A stretch of 64,000 nucleotides of DNA from Doryteuthis pealeii (Eukaryota; Mollusca; Cephalopoda; Myopsida; Loliginidae): NCBI GenBank assembly GCA_023376005.1, contig CM042157.1:55571287-55635286 (forward strand), given 5' to 3'. Position 1 is the stretch's first letter. Each line of letters starts with the position of its first letter. Positions 48,530 through 60,305 of this stretch are shown in pieces. The position numbers and the translations under genes were made by a program. Below the pieces are notes generated by a model. It made no database searches. It had not been told where the DNA came from and saw nothing but the letters and a program-made list of their open reading frames with translations.

Positions 48530-49035
48530 GAATGAGTAGTAGACCAGTTCATATACCTTGGTAGCAATATCTCATCTACAGAAAATGATGTTCATATACA
48601 CATAGAAAAGGCATGGACTGCTATAGATAGATTATCGATCATATGAAAATCTGATCTCACTGATAAGATAAAATGAAAGTTCTTCCAAGCTCTAGCTGCA
48701 TCAGTACTACTGTATGGCTGCAACACTTGGATTTTAACAAAATGCTTGGAAAAAAAGCTACACCCTATAAAAAAGCAGCTATACGGCCACTTACCTCCTA
48801 TCTTACAAACCATCCAAGTAAGATGAACAAGACATGCTGGACACTGCTGGAGAAGTAAGGATGAACTCATAAGTGGCATTCTCTTAAGGACACTATAAAT
48901 AGAGATGCCAGTGTTGGCTAACCAGCAAAAAGAAGCTATGTGCAGACACTGGATACCATATTGAGGACTTGCCAGGAGCAATGATTAATAATTGAGAGAG
49001 AGTTAAGAGAATCTGTGCTGTCAGCACTTGATGAT
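48530..49035 (+). pseudogene. RTE-clade LINE, 3' end relic (copy 1)
   Basis: The plus strand reads VDQFIYLGSNISSTENDVHI, then EKAWTAIDRLSII, SVLLYGCNTW, KKQLYGHLPPI and TRHAGHCWRSKDELISGILL, the conserved post-RT region of RTE LINEs. A stop replaces the Trp before KSDLTDKIK, and about 20 codons between the LEKKL-like and QLYGHL segments are missing. It ends with a TGATGATGATAATTG tail typical of RTE trinucleotide ends. Minus-strand frames here (48592-48981) are shadows. Confidence 0.85.
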
Positions 49036-49156
49036 GATAATTGCTAAGCTGTTGGAAATCCAATTACTTTATGGATAGATGTTTCCTATAATCTATAAAG
49101 GTTGTTGGCAGGTGCTATGCTGAATAATTCCTCTTTATGATATCTATCAAGGAAAT

Positions 49157-49415
49157 TGGAGTGTTTAGCTCAATTGGTAGAGTGTCTGACTCTGACTAGG
49201 AGCCACAAGGTTCTATGTTCGATACTGGCCCTCGCCAACTCAGTGTATGAGTAACACAGGGATATGTGTGGTAAAGTGAGGAGCTGATGGTAGGTGTGGC
49301 ACTACAATCTCAAATGGCAAAACAATTTCCTTGGTCTAGCGCTAGTGAAAGTGGGATAGACTCCCTCGCTGTCCGACTGATACTAACTTTAGGCCACTCC
49401 AGCAATTTTAATTAC
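49157..49415 (+). repeat. tRNA-headed SINE (family T), copy 2
   Basis: A box GTTTAGCTCAATTGGTAGAG, B-box-like GTTCGATACTGG, body CCTTGGTCTAGCGCTAGTGA, AGACTCCCTCGCTGTCC and the end CCACTCCAGCAATTTTA. Confidence 0.85.
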
Positions 49416-49802
49416 ATGGTACCATAAGTAAGGAATGTTCTGACCTGATTAATTATCAAAATAAATTGCATTTTTACAAGGCTAAAGAGTTCTAACTGCT
49501 CTGCTATTTACTCATAGCTAAAGGAAGAATTGGATTTTTTTTAATTTCCTTGCTTTCAATATATCATTTTTGCATTTTTTTTAATCAGTTGACAACAACA
49601 AGGCCATTTGTCATGTTTATTTTACTTAGATCTCTACCAAAGAATGTAAAAAAGGACAATGAAAAATGATTTTACTCTACATTCTGGTTATTTTCAATAT
49701 AAAACTAATACATCTCCTATTGCCCATATTGTCCATCAAAATAGATGTTATTGTGAAATCTGTCAAAAATACTGTGCAGAAGTCATCACTGGAGGCACAT
49801 TT

Positions 49803-50070
49803 AGAGTAATGGTTATTGAAGGAAATGGAACTGTAACTGTAGTTCAAATCCTGGATGAGGCCATTAATGTTTCACTTTATGCTAATGCCTTTGGGAAAGG
49901 CATGAATTCACTCTTTCCCCCCCCCCCACCAGCTATGGGTAAATAGGGTAGGCTGAGTTTTTAGCTTTGATAAAGCAACCAGTCTAGGAGAAGGAAAATT
50001 ATGAATTCAAACCAGCTGTGCTTCACTTTGACCTTGTGTCACAACCTGTCTGTTGTGGGGTTTGGTAAAT
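49803..50070 (+). repeat. SINE family B (copy 1 of the duplicated pair)
   Basis: AGTAATGGTTATTGAAGG, GTTCAAATCCTGGATGAGG, TATGCTAATGCCTTTGGG, a C run of about 11, GAATTCAAACCAGCTGTGC, and the GGTTTGGTAAATACAT end. The C run is shorter in the duplicate. Confidence 0.85.
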
Positions 50071-50689
50071 ACATATTTCCCATTAAAATGTGAATATTTT
50101 GATATGCAAATTAGAATTAGTGTATTGTTTAAATGTAATGTAGAAACTGTATTTCTATTTTGCATAACTACAAGATACAAAACGCAACACAATAATTTTA
50201 TGACATTCAGCATAAAATTCCTAAATCCATTTGTTGCAGTACCTACTCTTTTAGTGATGGTGAAGGTATTGTCTGAAGGATCAATTTCCAATTAAACTAC
50301 TATTTTTAAAGATATTTTATCAGCATCATCTACAAACAAAACTGGGAAAAATTATATTGATTAGACATGAGGTAATCTTAAAAAATCCTTATACTTTACT
50401 AGCAAAAATATACACACTCCTTATATTAGATTAGAAAGACTAACAAAATTAAATTAGAATGCATATAAAATAATTACACTTATTTTAATTGATTTCTGTA
50501 TAAAATCATTCATAAGGATGCTTTTAATGTTTGAAAATAAAACAATAATATAAAAAAAAATTATGTTTGAGAATAAAACAATAATATTAGAAAAGTAATT
50601 ATTTATTAAACATGCTTTTGATAAAAACAGTATACAAATCATCCACACTATATACTAAGTAAACCTTAATTTCTATTTATATTAGACAA

Positions 50690-51015
50690 TGCAGGATATT
50701 AAACGCATTAATACCAAGGGCCTTTTGGGGCCTCTGTTTGTTAATGTAAATTAACAGTGTTGATCCCAGGGGCTATCCCCCCCAAGCAACACCTGTCCCC
50801 TCGATTTAAAGGGGCAGGGCGGGATTTATTGCCCAGCACCTGAGGCACCCCCCTTGAGGGGGAATGCTGACAGGATCAACGCATTTTTTGTGCCTACCAG
50901 CCATGAGCTTCGTCTTGTGGGTGGGCCCACATAAAAATGTCCTTGTGTCACGCCCTCATAAGTGGAATGAGAGGCAAATACCATAACATGGGCTTTTTTT
51001 TGGAAAATCTAACTC
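50690..51015. other. GC-rich unclassified segment (copy 1)
   Basis: Strongly GC-rich block within AT-rich DNA: AAGGGCCTTTTGGGGCCTCT, CACCTGTCCCCTCG, GGGGCAGGGCGGGATTTATT, CACCCCCCTTGAGGGGGAAT and TGGGTGGGCCCACAT. Several short inverted repeats suggest stems. No open frame. It may be part of a retroelement or DNA transposon that I do not recognise. Confidence 0.5.
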
Positions 51016-51671
51016 GGATAGAATTTGATAGAGACCTTGTTTATAAATAAGATGCTAATTAAGATTAAATAATGATTATTTAGTAATCATTGAAAATATA
51101 ACATAAATAACTAAGAGAATTGTGACATAGGTAGTGATGTAGTTTCAGTTACTAGGAGATACACATAATCTCCATTATAATAAGATTTCAGATATCTGTA
51201 TTTATTAAAAATTGTATTGCTGTAAAGCAATTTTGAGTATCATTTTAAGATTTTTTTTTTTCAATTCATATCATATTCTTCTTAGATAGTTTTTTTTTTT
51301 TTTTTTTCCTTTTTGAAGGTTATTTTTACAGCTGTTTACTCTTGAGTGATATTAACCCATTTTAACATAATGGCAGATTTGTTCAGAAAAAAAAAAAAAA
51401 AAAAAATGCTATTTCCCCTGATCATTATTTTAGATTTCAATAAATGTGGTTCTTATAAAATCCCTTAAGCTATCAATATAATTTGCATAATGGCTAAAAT
51501 ACCTTATTCACTGGGGTTTTTTCAATATATTTTGATATAAACAAGGCTACAGCTCCTTCAAAATAACATTGACTTGCCATTAAAGATTAAATGTATGATT
51601 TTGAGTTGTTTCTATTTTTGTGACATGAATTTTTATATTGGTAGATATTTTGATATTAAAGGCATGTCATG

Positions 51672-52095
51672 TGTAACAGTTATGGTTCTTAGAAATGGAA
51701 ATGTCGACCCAAATTCAAATCTTGGACAAGGCTGTTTACATTTCTTTTCTATTTAGAAATTTACATTTCTAATGCCCTTGGGAAAGGTATGAATCCAGCT
51801 TCCTTGGAGCAACCCTGCACCTAGGTAGGTATTTACCTAACCTGTTTGCTCTGTGTAAGATGTGACACAAGGTTGCAAATATGGATCAAACTTGCTATTC
51901 AGTAGTAATGGATTTATGAGACTAGCTTGCTAACCATTACACTATGATCAGATGCCCTGGTAATGGTAAATAGTAGATTGGGTTCTTTAGCCAGGAGAAG
52001 GAAAACTTTGAATTAAAACCAGCTGTACTCTGCTTGAAAATTGGCTTTGTATCACATCTTGCCCATGGCAAAGGGGTTGGGTGAATACATATTTT
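51672..52095 (+). repeat. SINE family B with nested SINE C (copy 1)
   Basis: The B body (TCGACCCAAATTCAAATCTT to GGTATGAATCCAGC) stops near 51800 and resumes at about 51963 (GGTAAATAGTAGATTGGG to CATGGCAAAGGGGTTGGGTG). The gap holds a minus-strand family C SINE at 51815-51962. Confidence 0.8.
51815..51962 (-). repeat. SINE family C nested in family B (copy 1)
   Basis: CCTAGGTAGGTATTTACC, GATGTGACACAAGGTTGC, GACTAGCTTGCTAACC and CATTACACTATGATCAG; colinear with 39725-39880. Confidence 0.75.
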
Positions 52096-52464
52096 ATATT
52101 GGTAGATGCTAAATCTGAGATACTAGGCATTACATATAATATAGATTTATCTATTTACCTGTACTTTTCCCTTTCCAAAGGTAATTTTCGTTTATTTAAA
52201 TTGATTCCTGTTTCAATGTAGGTAGTTTCGTCATAGCAGCTTATTTAGTGTCTGTGCCACAAATCTTTTTTCTCTTTTTTGTGGGGTACTTTTAACTAAA
52301 TGGATGTAATTTATTTAAACTGGTAAACATTTTGATTTGAATTCTTCAAATCGGTACTTCAAGAACTAGAAATTTATCTCAATAATAAAAATAATGCAGC
52401 TGATAACTGTGATTGTAAAATCATTTAATACACGCTGCTTATTCTTATTATTTACTAAGCAAAG

Positions 52465-53020
52465 CTTAGTTTGCATACAGTTTGCTTACACCACTCAAAT
52501 GGCATGGAGTACACTGACTGTATTCCCTGCAGAGGGGTAAGACATCCCCCAAAGTATCCTGGTTATGATACTAAAATGCATGTGATGGTGAGGCACCAGT
52601 TTTGAAGCTATGGGGAAGTGTAGATTATCAGTTCATTACCATTACTTCCAGGTCTACTCTGACTGGAATGCTAGTACCTACTAGGGTCTCATTCATGGGT
52701 AAATAGAATCTGATCGTTTAAAATTATTAGTATTAGACTAGAACTGTAAATTATTTGTATTAAGAATAATTACTTGAAGCTATAATTGTTAGCCAAGGAT
52801 TATCATTGTTATCAGTTACTTGAAACTATATTTGTACAAATTATTGTAATAGATAAGAATACTTGATTTCACATAAGTGTGCAAAAATAAAAACCTCTTA
52901 AGAAACAATTACTCAAACTATGTAAATATGAACACACAACGGATGGAATTCCTAACCTCTAGGCATAAAATAGCTGTGAATGGGTTGAGATGTCATTAAA
53001 ATCAATCAATCAATCAGGTT
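52465..53020 (+). repeat. Family A repeat (duplicate of 47590-48145)
   Basis: Same structure as copy 1, with a locally altered patch at 52700-52720. Confidence 0.85.
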
Positions 53021-53402
53021 GTTTACAGTGCCTACTGTCTCTTAGTAGTCACCCACTTAAACACTGAACAGTCTCACTGCTGCTTAACTTTGATGAACTG
53101 GAAGGAACTGTTGCTTTAAGTGTGACTTGGCCATAAGTTGAATGCTGCTTATTCTTGGTTTCAAGTTCTTTGTTGACATTATTGTTTCTAACATCCGCAT
53201 TAAAATCTAAAGTGGCCTCTATGCAGTATTATTGACTGAGTTCAAAATAACATCCAAATTTTTTTTGTTATCAAGTTCATATTGGTCCAATTAAACTTGG
53301 TGCTGAAAACTTTTTTGTCTAGACATTATAGATCTAAAATGAATTTAGATGTGTAAGAATGAGATAATTTTAAATGACAAAGTAATCTCTTATTACACAT
53401 AT

Positions 53403-53905
53403 GGAATGAGTAGTAGACCAGTTCATATACCTTGGTAGCAATATCTCATCTACAGAAAATGATGTTCATATACACATAGAAAAGGCATGGACTGCTATAG
53501 ATAGATTATCGATCATATGAAAATCTGATCTCACTGATAAGATAAAATGAAAGTTCTTCCAAGCTCTAGCTGCATCAGTACTACTGTATGGCTGCAACAC
53601 TTGGATTTTAACAAAATGCTTGGAAAAAAAGCTACACCCTATAAAAAAGCAGCTATACGGCCACTTACCTCCTATCTTACAAACCATCCAAGTAAGATGA
53701 ACAAGACATGCTGGACACTGCTGGAGAAGTAAGGATGAACTCATAAGTGGCATTCTCTAAGGACACTATAAATAGAGATGCCAGTGTGGCTAACCAGCAA
53801 AAAGAAGCTATGTGCAGACACTGGATACCATATTGAGGACTTGCCAGGAGCAATGATTAATAATTGAGAGAGAGTTAAGAGAATCTGTGCTGTCAGCACT
53901 TGATG
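53403..53905 (+). pseudogene. RTE-clade LINE relic (copy 2)
   Basis: Same frames, internal deletion and stop as the relic at 48530-49035. Two extra single-base deletions (CTCTAAGG, GTGTGGC) shift the end. Confidence 0.85.
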
Positions 53906-54029
53906 ATGATAATTGCTAAGCTGTTGGAAATCCAATTACTTTATGGATAGATGTTTCCTATAATCTATAAAGGTTGTTGGCAGGTGCTATGCTGAATAAT
54001 TCCTCTTTATGATATCTATCAAGGAAAAT

Positions 54030-54286
54030 TGGAGTGTTTAGCTCAATTGGTAGAGTGTCTGACTCTGACTAGGAGCCACAAGGTTCTATGTTCGATACTG
54101 GCCCTCGCCAACTCAGTGTATGAGTAACACAGGGATATGTGTGGTAAAGTGAGGAGCTGATGGTAGGTGTGGCACTACAATCTCAAATGGCAAAACAATT
54201 TCCTTGGTCTAGCGCTAGTGAAAGTGGGATAGACTCCCTCGCTGTCCGACTGATACTAACTTTAGGCCACTCCAGCAATTTTAATT
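54030..54286 (+). repeat. tRNA-headed SINE (family T), copy 3
   Basis: Duplicate of 49157-49415, virtually identical, including both promoter boxes. Confidence 0.85.
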
Positions 54287-54673
54287 ACATGGTACCATAA
54301 GTAAGGAATGTTCTGACCTGATTAATTATCAAAATAAATTGCATTTTTACAAGGCTAAAGAGTTCTAACTGCTCTGCTATTTACTCATAGCTAAAGGAAG
54401 AATTGGATTTTTTTTAATTTCCTTGCTTTCAATATATCATTTTTGCATTTTTTTTAATCAGTTGACAACAACAAGGCCATTTGTCATGTTTATTTTACTT
54501 AGATCTCTACCAAAGAATGTAAAAAAGGACAATGAAAAATGATTTTACTCTACATTCTGGTTATTTTCAATATAAAACTAATACATCTCCTATTGCCCAT
54601 ATTGTCCATCAAAATAGATGTTATTGTGAAATCTGTCAAAAATACTGTGCAGAAGTCATCACTGGAGGCACAT

Positions 54674-54942
54674 TTAGAGTAATGGTTATTGAAGGAAATG
54701 GAACTGTAACTGTAGTTCAAATCCTGGATGAGGCCATTAATTTTCACTTTATGCTAATGCCTTTGGGAAAGGCATGAATTCACTCTTTCCCCCCCACCAG
54801 CTATGGGTAAATAGGGTAGGCTGAGTTTTTAGCTTTGATAAAGCAACCAGTCTAGGAGAAGGAAAATTATGAATTCAAACCAGCTGTGCTTCACTTTGAC
54901 CTTGTGTCACAACCTGTCTGTTGTGGGGTTTGGTAAATACAT
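54674..54942 (+). repeat. SINE family B (copy 2 of the duplicated pair)
   Basis: Duplicate of 49803-50070 with a shorter C run and TAATTTTCAC for TAATGTTTCAC. Confidence 0.85.
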
Positions 54943-55559
54943 ATTTCCCATTAAAATGTGAATATTTTGATATGCAAATTAGAATTAGTGTATTGCTTAA
55001 ATGTAATGTAGAAACTGTATTTCTATTTTGCATAACTACAAGATACAAAACGCAACACAATAATTTTATGACATTCAGCATAAAATTCCTAAATCCATTT
55101 GTTGCAGTACCTACTCTTTTAGTGATGGTGAAGGTATTGTCTGAAGGATCAATTTCCAATTAAACTACTATTTTTAAAGATATTTTATCAGCATCATCTA
55201 CAAACAAAACTGGGAAAAATTATATTGATTAGACATGAGGTAATCTTAAAAAATCCTTATACTTTACTAGCAAAAATATACACACTCCTTATATTAAATT
55301 AGAAAGACTAACAAAACTAAATTAGAATGCATATAAAATAATTACACTTATTTTAATTGATTTCTGTATAAAATCATTCATAAGGATGCTTTTAATGTTT
55401 GAGAATAAAACAATAATATCAAAAAAAATTATGTTTGAGAATAAAACAATAATATTAGAAAAGTAATTATTTATTAAACATGCTTTTGATAAAAACAGTA
55501 TACAAATCATCCACACTATATACTAAGTAAACCTTAATTTCTATTTATATTAGACAATG

Positions 55560-55880
55560 CAGGATATTAAACACATTAATACCATGGGCCTTTTGGGGCC
55601 TCTGTTTGTTAATGTAAATTAACAGTGTTGATCCCAGGGGTCTATCCCCCCCAAGCAACACCTGTCCCCTCGATTTAAAGGGGCAGGGCGGGATTTATTG
55701 CCCAGCACCTGAGGCACCCCCTTGAGGGGGAATGCTGACAGGATCAACGCATTTTTGTGCCTACCAGCCATGAGCTTCGTCTTGTGGGTGGGCCCACAAA
55801 AAATGTCCTTGTGTCACGCCCTCATAAGTGGAATGAGAGGCAAATACCATAACATGGGCTTTTTTTGGAAAATCTAACTC
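55560..55880. other. GC-rich unclassified segment (copy 2)
   Basis: Duplicate of 50690-51015 with small length changes in C, G and A runs. Confidence 0.5.
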
Positions 55881-56544
55881 GGATAGAATTTGATAGAGAC
55901 CTTGTTTATAAATAAGATGCTAATTAAGATTAAATAATGATTATTTAGTAATCATTGAAAATATAAACATAAATAACTAAGAGAATTGTGACATAGGTAG
56001 TGATGTAGTTTCAGTTACTAGGAGATACACATAATCTCCATTATAATAAGATTTCAGATATCTGTATTTATTAAAAATTGTATTGCTGTAAAGCAATTTT
56101 GAGTATCATTTTAAGATTTTTTTTTTTCAATTCATATCATATTCTTCTTAGATAGTTTTTTTTTTTTTTTTTCCTTTTTGAAGGTTATTTTTTACAGCTG
56201 TTTACTCTTGAGTGATATTAACCCATTTTAACATAATGGCAGATTTGTTCAGAAAAAAAAAAAAAAAAAAAGCTATTTCCCCTGATCATTATTTTAGATT
56301 TCAATAAATGTGGTTCTTTATAAAAATCCCTTAAGCTATCAATATAATTTGCATAATGGCTAAAATACCTTATTCACTGGGTTTTTTCAATATATTTTGA
56401 TATAAACAAGGCTACAGCTCCTTCAAAATAACATTGACTTGCCATTAAAGATTAAATGTATGATTTGAGTTGTTTCTATTTTTGTGACATGAATTTTTAT
56501 ATTGGTAAATAATATTTTGATATTAAAGGCATGTCATGTGTAAC

Positions 56545-56960
56545 AGTTATGGTTCTTAGAAATGGAAATGTCGACCCAAATTCAAATCTTGGACAAGGCT
56601 GTTTACATTTCTTTTCTATTTAGAAATTTACATTTCTAATGCCCTTGGGAAAGGTATGAATCCAGCTTCCTTGGAGCAACCCTGCACCTAGGTAGGTATT
56701 TACCTAACCTGTTTGCTCTGTGTAAGATGTGACACAAGTTTGCAAATATGGATCAAACTCGCTATTCAGTAGTAATGGATTTATGAGACTAGCTTGCTAA
56801 CCATTACACTATGATCAGATGCCCTGGTAATGGTAAATAGTAGATTGGGTTCTTTAGCCAGGAGAAGGAAAACTTTGAATTAAAACCAGCTGTACTCTGC
56901 TTGAAAATTGGCTTTGTATCACATCTTGCCCATGGCAAAGGGGTTTGGTGAATACATATT
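56545..56960 (+). repeat. SINE family B with nested SINE C (copy 2)
   Basis: Duplicate of 51672-52095, with the family C insert at about 56688-56822 in the same position. Confidence 0.8.
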
Positions 56961-57735
56961 TTATATTGGTAGATGCTAAATCTGAGATACTAGGCATTAC
57001 ATATAATATAGATTTATCTATTTACCTGTACTTTTCCCTTTCCAAAGGTAATTTTCGTTTATTTAAATTGATTCCTGTTTCAATGTAGGTAGTTTCGTCA
57101 TAGCAGCTTATTTAGTGTCTGTGCCACAAATCTTTTTCTCTTTTTGTGGGGTACTTTTAACTAAATGGATGTAATTTATTTAAACTGGTAAACATTTTGA
57201 TTTGAATTCTTCAAATCGGTACTTCCAAGAACTAGAAATTTATCTCAATAATAAAAATAATGCAGCTGATAACTGTGATTTGTAAATCATTTCATTTCAT
57301 TTTATCCTGAGAATGGCGTATTTACTAGAAAAACCACACAGCAAAATCTTTTCTTTATTATGTTTTACTTTTGTTTTTGTTTTATGGCTTAAATGTTAAG
57401 TTTCTTCTCTTCCAATTAGCTTTTCTTACAGTCTTTGAGCTTCCCTTCTGCAAAAAAATGAATAAAATACAAAAAAATAAAAAGTTTCTAAATCTGTTTG
57501 GAAGCTGGATGAGAAGTATGCATCTGGCTTTTGTGATTATCTGCCATTGTTCAAATAGCTTGGCTTTTTTAAACATTGACTCAGGTTTGTTCTTATCAGT
57601 TGCCCAAGACGCTAAATAACTGATTGTTGGATTATTTCACAGTTGTTGCTATGTACGTTTCTGGTTTAGGAAGATGTATAATTTAGAGGTTGTCAGTTAA
57701 ATAATCCAAAATTATTTGGAAATTCAGAGTTGTTT

Positions 57736-57878
57736 TTAACCCTTTCATTGTTTTGAGAGCCGCATGTGGCTCTCATTGTTTCCTGCCATGTTTGAGGACC
57801 ATATTTAAAATAAAGTATAAAATCTTGTGAAAACACCAGAGTAGACACCTAATTTAGCTTGAACAGTGAAAGGGTTAA
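57736..57878. mobile_element. piggyBac-like MITE, TTAA-flanked
   Basis: TTAA-CCCTTTCATTGTT at the left and AACAGTGAAAGGG-TTAA at the right: inverted ends with TTAA on both sides. Only about 135 bases between the TTAA sites, and no coding. Confidence 0.7.
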
Positions 57879-58255
57879 ACAGTTGAACATTTTTTGTTAG
57901 GTTAATCTGTATAGTGACCTTTTTGTTGCAATCTATCCAGTCTTGCTGGCTAGCCAGTGTTTCCCTCTGCCTTGTGATTGTTTTTAAAAGGAGATCTATT
58001 GGCCACCAGGTTCTAGTTGAAACTGCACAAGCCATGGGTTACCTCCACAAAGAACAAAAAAAAAAAGAAAAGCAAAAACGAATTCCAGGACTACAATTAC
58101 TGTTCCTTTATTTACTCTTTGAGTTTATACTGGTGGGAGGAGGTGTATGGCAACTTCCAATAAGGACATGGCCACTGATCATTTGCTATTGTGATATGGA
58201 CGGCAGATGAATTCATGGTCAATTTCTTATCCCATTCTAACAATCAGCTTCTTAC

Positions 58256-58440
58256 TCTGATGTGTATATTCCCCTCCCAGATATGGGTCAAATAGTAGGG
58301 CAGTCTGTTTTTTTAGCCTTAGTTAGGCAACCAGTCTAAGAGAAGGAAAACTCTGAATCCAAACCAATTTTACGCCACTTAAAAATTGATCTTGTGTTAC
58401 TTCCTGCCCATGGCAGCAAGGTTGGGTAAATGCATACAAC
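58256..58440 (+). repeat. SINE family B, 3' part
   Basis: GATATGGGTCAAATAGTAGGG, TTAGGCAACCAGTCTAAGAG and CATGGCAGCAAGGTTGGGTA. Confidence 0.75.
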
Positions 58441-59644
58441 TGTGGACAATTTTTAAGCCATCAAAAATATTTTTCTAAATAATATTTTATAAAACAATTA
58501 AGATTTCTATTGTAAAGAGAAATTAAATAAGATGACCACATAACGAAAATTAATTATAATACCTGACTTATACCAAAGTTTTATATATCATATTTTATTT
58601 TTTAAGATTTGTTTGTGGTCTATAATCTTTTTGTTTGGGCATATTCATCAAAACATATGTATCTTATGCACATTTGTATGTAGAATATATTTTGTATGAC
58701 CTTTGTGTTTTCATTGGTCAATGGACACCTGTTGTCTAATTTCTACTAATGTAATTAGGCATTATGAGTTTATCACATCTGAATAAGTTGTTGGCAACTA
58801 TTTTATCTATATATGATTAAAAAAAACTTGTTTTTTTTCCCTCCAATTATATCTTAGTGTTATCATTTGTTTTTTTGTTTTTTCACATTGTATAATTAAA
58901 CACATTTCAGTGTTTTTTTTTTTTTTTATATTCATTTAAAAAAAAATTCATCACAATCTATTGTTTTGCTGCTTATACCCAACATATCATTAACTAATTA
59001 TATGGTTAGATACTTTTTGTTATAATCATTTTGGATAGTTACTTGCCAACTGTGATGTAAGTTAACCCTTTGACTTAAGTACTATTTTTCATTGAGAAGT
59101 ACGTTTTAGTGCATAGACTAGGTACTTCGTTGAACAAAATGCCTTTTGTGGTGTGATGAATTTATTTATTTTACTGAGGATTATTGGTTATAAAAAATGT
59201 TAAATAGATACTTTTTTCCTTAATTCATCTAACTTTGAATTAGTCAAACATTTTGTGAGAATTCTCTCAGAAAAAGTTAGAAAATTTTGAAAATGTGTAC
59301 ATTAGAATAAACACCTAAAATAATATGAAATTTATGGATGACTTTTGTGTTTTGAATTTCAAGCATTAAGCCTATGATTATTTTAGCTCTCAATAATGTG
59401 TGTTCAGAAGGGGTAGTGACTGCTATAGTGTTGCATAGAAAGTGACTGTTTATAAGGAACACTGATTATTGTATAGAACTGACAGAAGCAAAACAAATGT
59501 GATTGTCTGGTAGTCAGAGAAATAAATCAATAACAATAACCATTTTACACATTGGGCCTTTTGTTCTTTATTCTCTTAGTATTTGTTTGTAGATGTCGTT
59601 GGGAAGATGTGAAAATTTTAAAGCTCTTGGTCACTTGTTCCTAC

Positions 59645-59935
59645 AGTATGGATTTACCCAACTTCTCCACCATGAGCAGGATGTGACACAGTCAATTTTT
59701 AAATGGAGCACAGCTGGTTTAAATTTAGTTTTCCTTTGCCTAAACTGGTTGCCTTACCAAGGCTAAAGAACCCACACTGCCCTATTGTTTAGCCGTAGCT
59801 GGTAGAAGAACAAATGGATTCATGCTTTTCTCAAAGGCATTAGTGTGAAGTGAAATGCAAACAGCCTTGTCAAGGATTTGAAGTCGGGCTGCCAATTCCA
59901 ATTCCTAAGATTGATAAGCATTATGCTAAGTGCAC
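59645..59935 (-). repeat. SINE family B, near full length
   Basis: Minus strand: GGATTTACCCAACTTCTCC, CAGCTGGTTTAAATTTAGTT, GTGAAATGCAAACAGCC, GATTGATAAGCATTATGC. Confidence 0.8.
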
Positions 59936-60084
59936 ATCTAACCTGTATATCTCATTGCCTGAACACAAGGGTCAGTATTTATATTATGATAGAGCTTTCA
60001 AGTTCTCCTGAACATAAACACAACATCACTTGCACAGCATGTCAACAAACAAAACTAGCCACTCTTCACATCAACACCACACCT

Positions 60085-60305
60085 TAAGCATAGGGCCATC
60101 TGCAGAGCTGGTGCTAGGGTCCCATGGACCCACTCCCAATCTATGATACGGGGGCCCCACTCTGCTACATGTCAATTTTCATAAAGTAGTATCCATATGA
60201 AATATGAAACCTGCTCTTTCAGGGCCCCCAAGCAGACTTGGGTCCCCTCCAGTTGGGGGGTTTGGGAGTAGTATTCACTGGCCCTGGCCATCTGCATTAA
60301 GAGGC
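60085..60305. repeat. Unclassified repeat with inverted ends
   Basis: AGGGCCATCTGCAGAGCTGG at the left and CTGGCCCTGGCCATCTGCAT at the right share the motif GGCCATCTGCA directly. Interior strings GGGGGCCCCACTC and AGGGCCCCCAAGCAGAC form short stems. GC-rich against the background. Confidence 0.4.

Larger units (their letters stand above)
47552..52426. repeat. 4.87-kb direct tandem duplication, copy 1
   Basis: Starts AATACACGCTGCTTATTC and ends GTAAAATCATTT at the junction with copy 2. It contains, in order, a family A repeat, an RTE fragment, a family T SINE, a family B SINE, a GC-rich segment and a family B SINE with a nested family C SINE. Every component recurs in the same order and orientation in copy 2. 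Confidence 0.97.
52427..57292. repeat. 4.87-kb direct tandem duplication, copy 2
   Basis: Colinear with 47552-52426 over its whole length. Differences seen are mainly one- or two-base length changes in homopolymers, with occasional substitutions (for example GTTT/GCTT at 50127 versus 54996) and one small rearranged patch near 52705 (ATAGAATCTGATCG). Confidence 0.97.

Noticed and set aside
48592..48981. 129-codon minus-strand frame, with a duplicate at 53466-53753
   Set aside because: It is antisense to a clear RTE LINE reading and differs between the duplicated copies only where single bases are lost. It is a shadow of the LINE relic.
57914..58210. 98-codon open frame
   Set aside because: No recognised domain, an internal Lys/Gln-rich stretch from an A run, and no supporting splice signals; likely chance.
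59062..59110. TTAA-CCCTTTGAC resembling a piggyBac-type end
   Set aside because: No matching inverted end with TTAA was found nearby, so it cannot be called an element.
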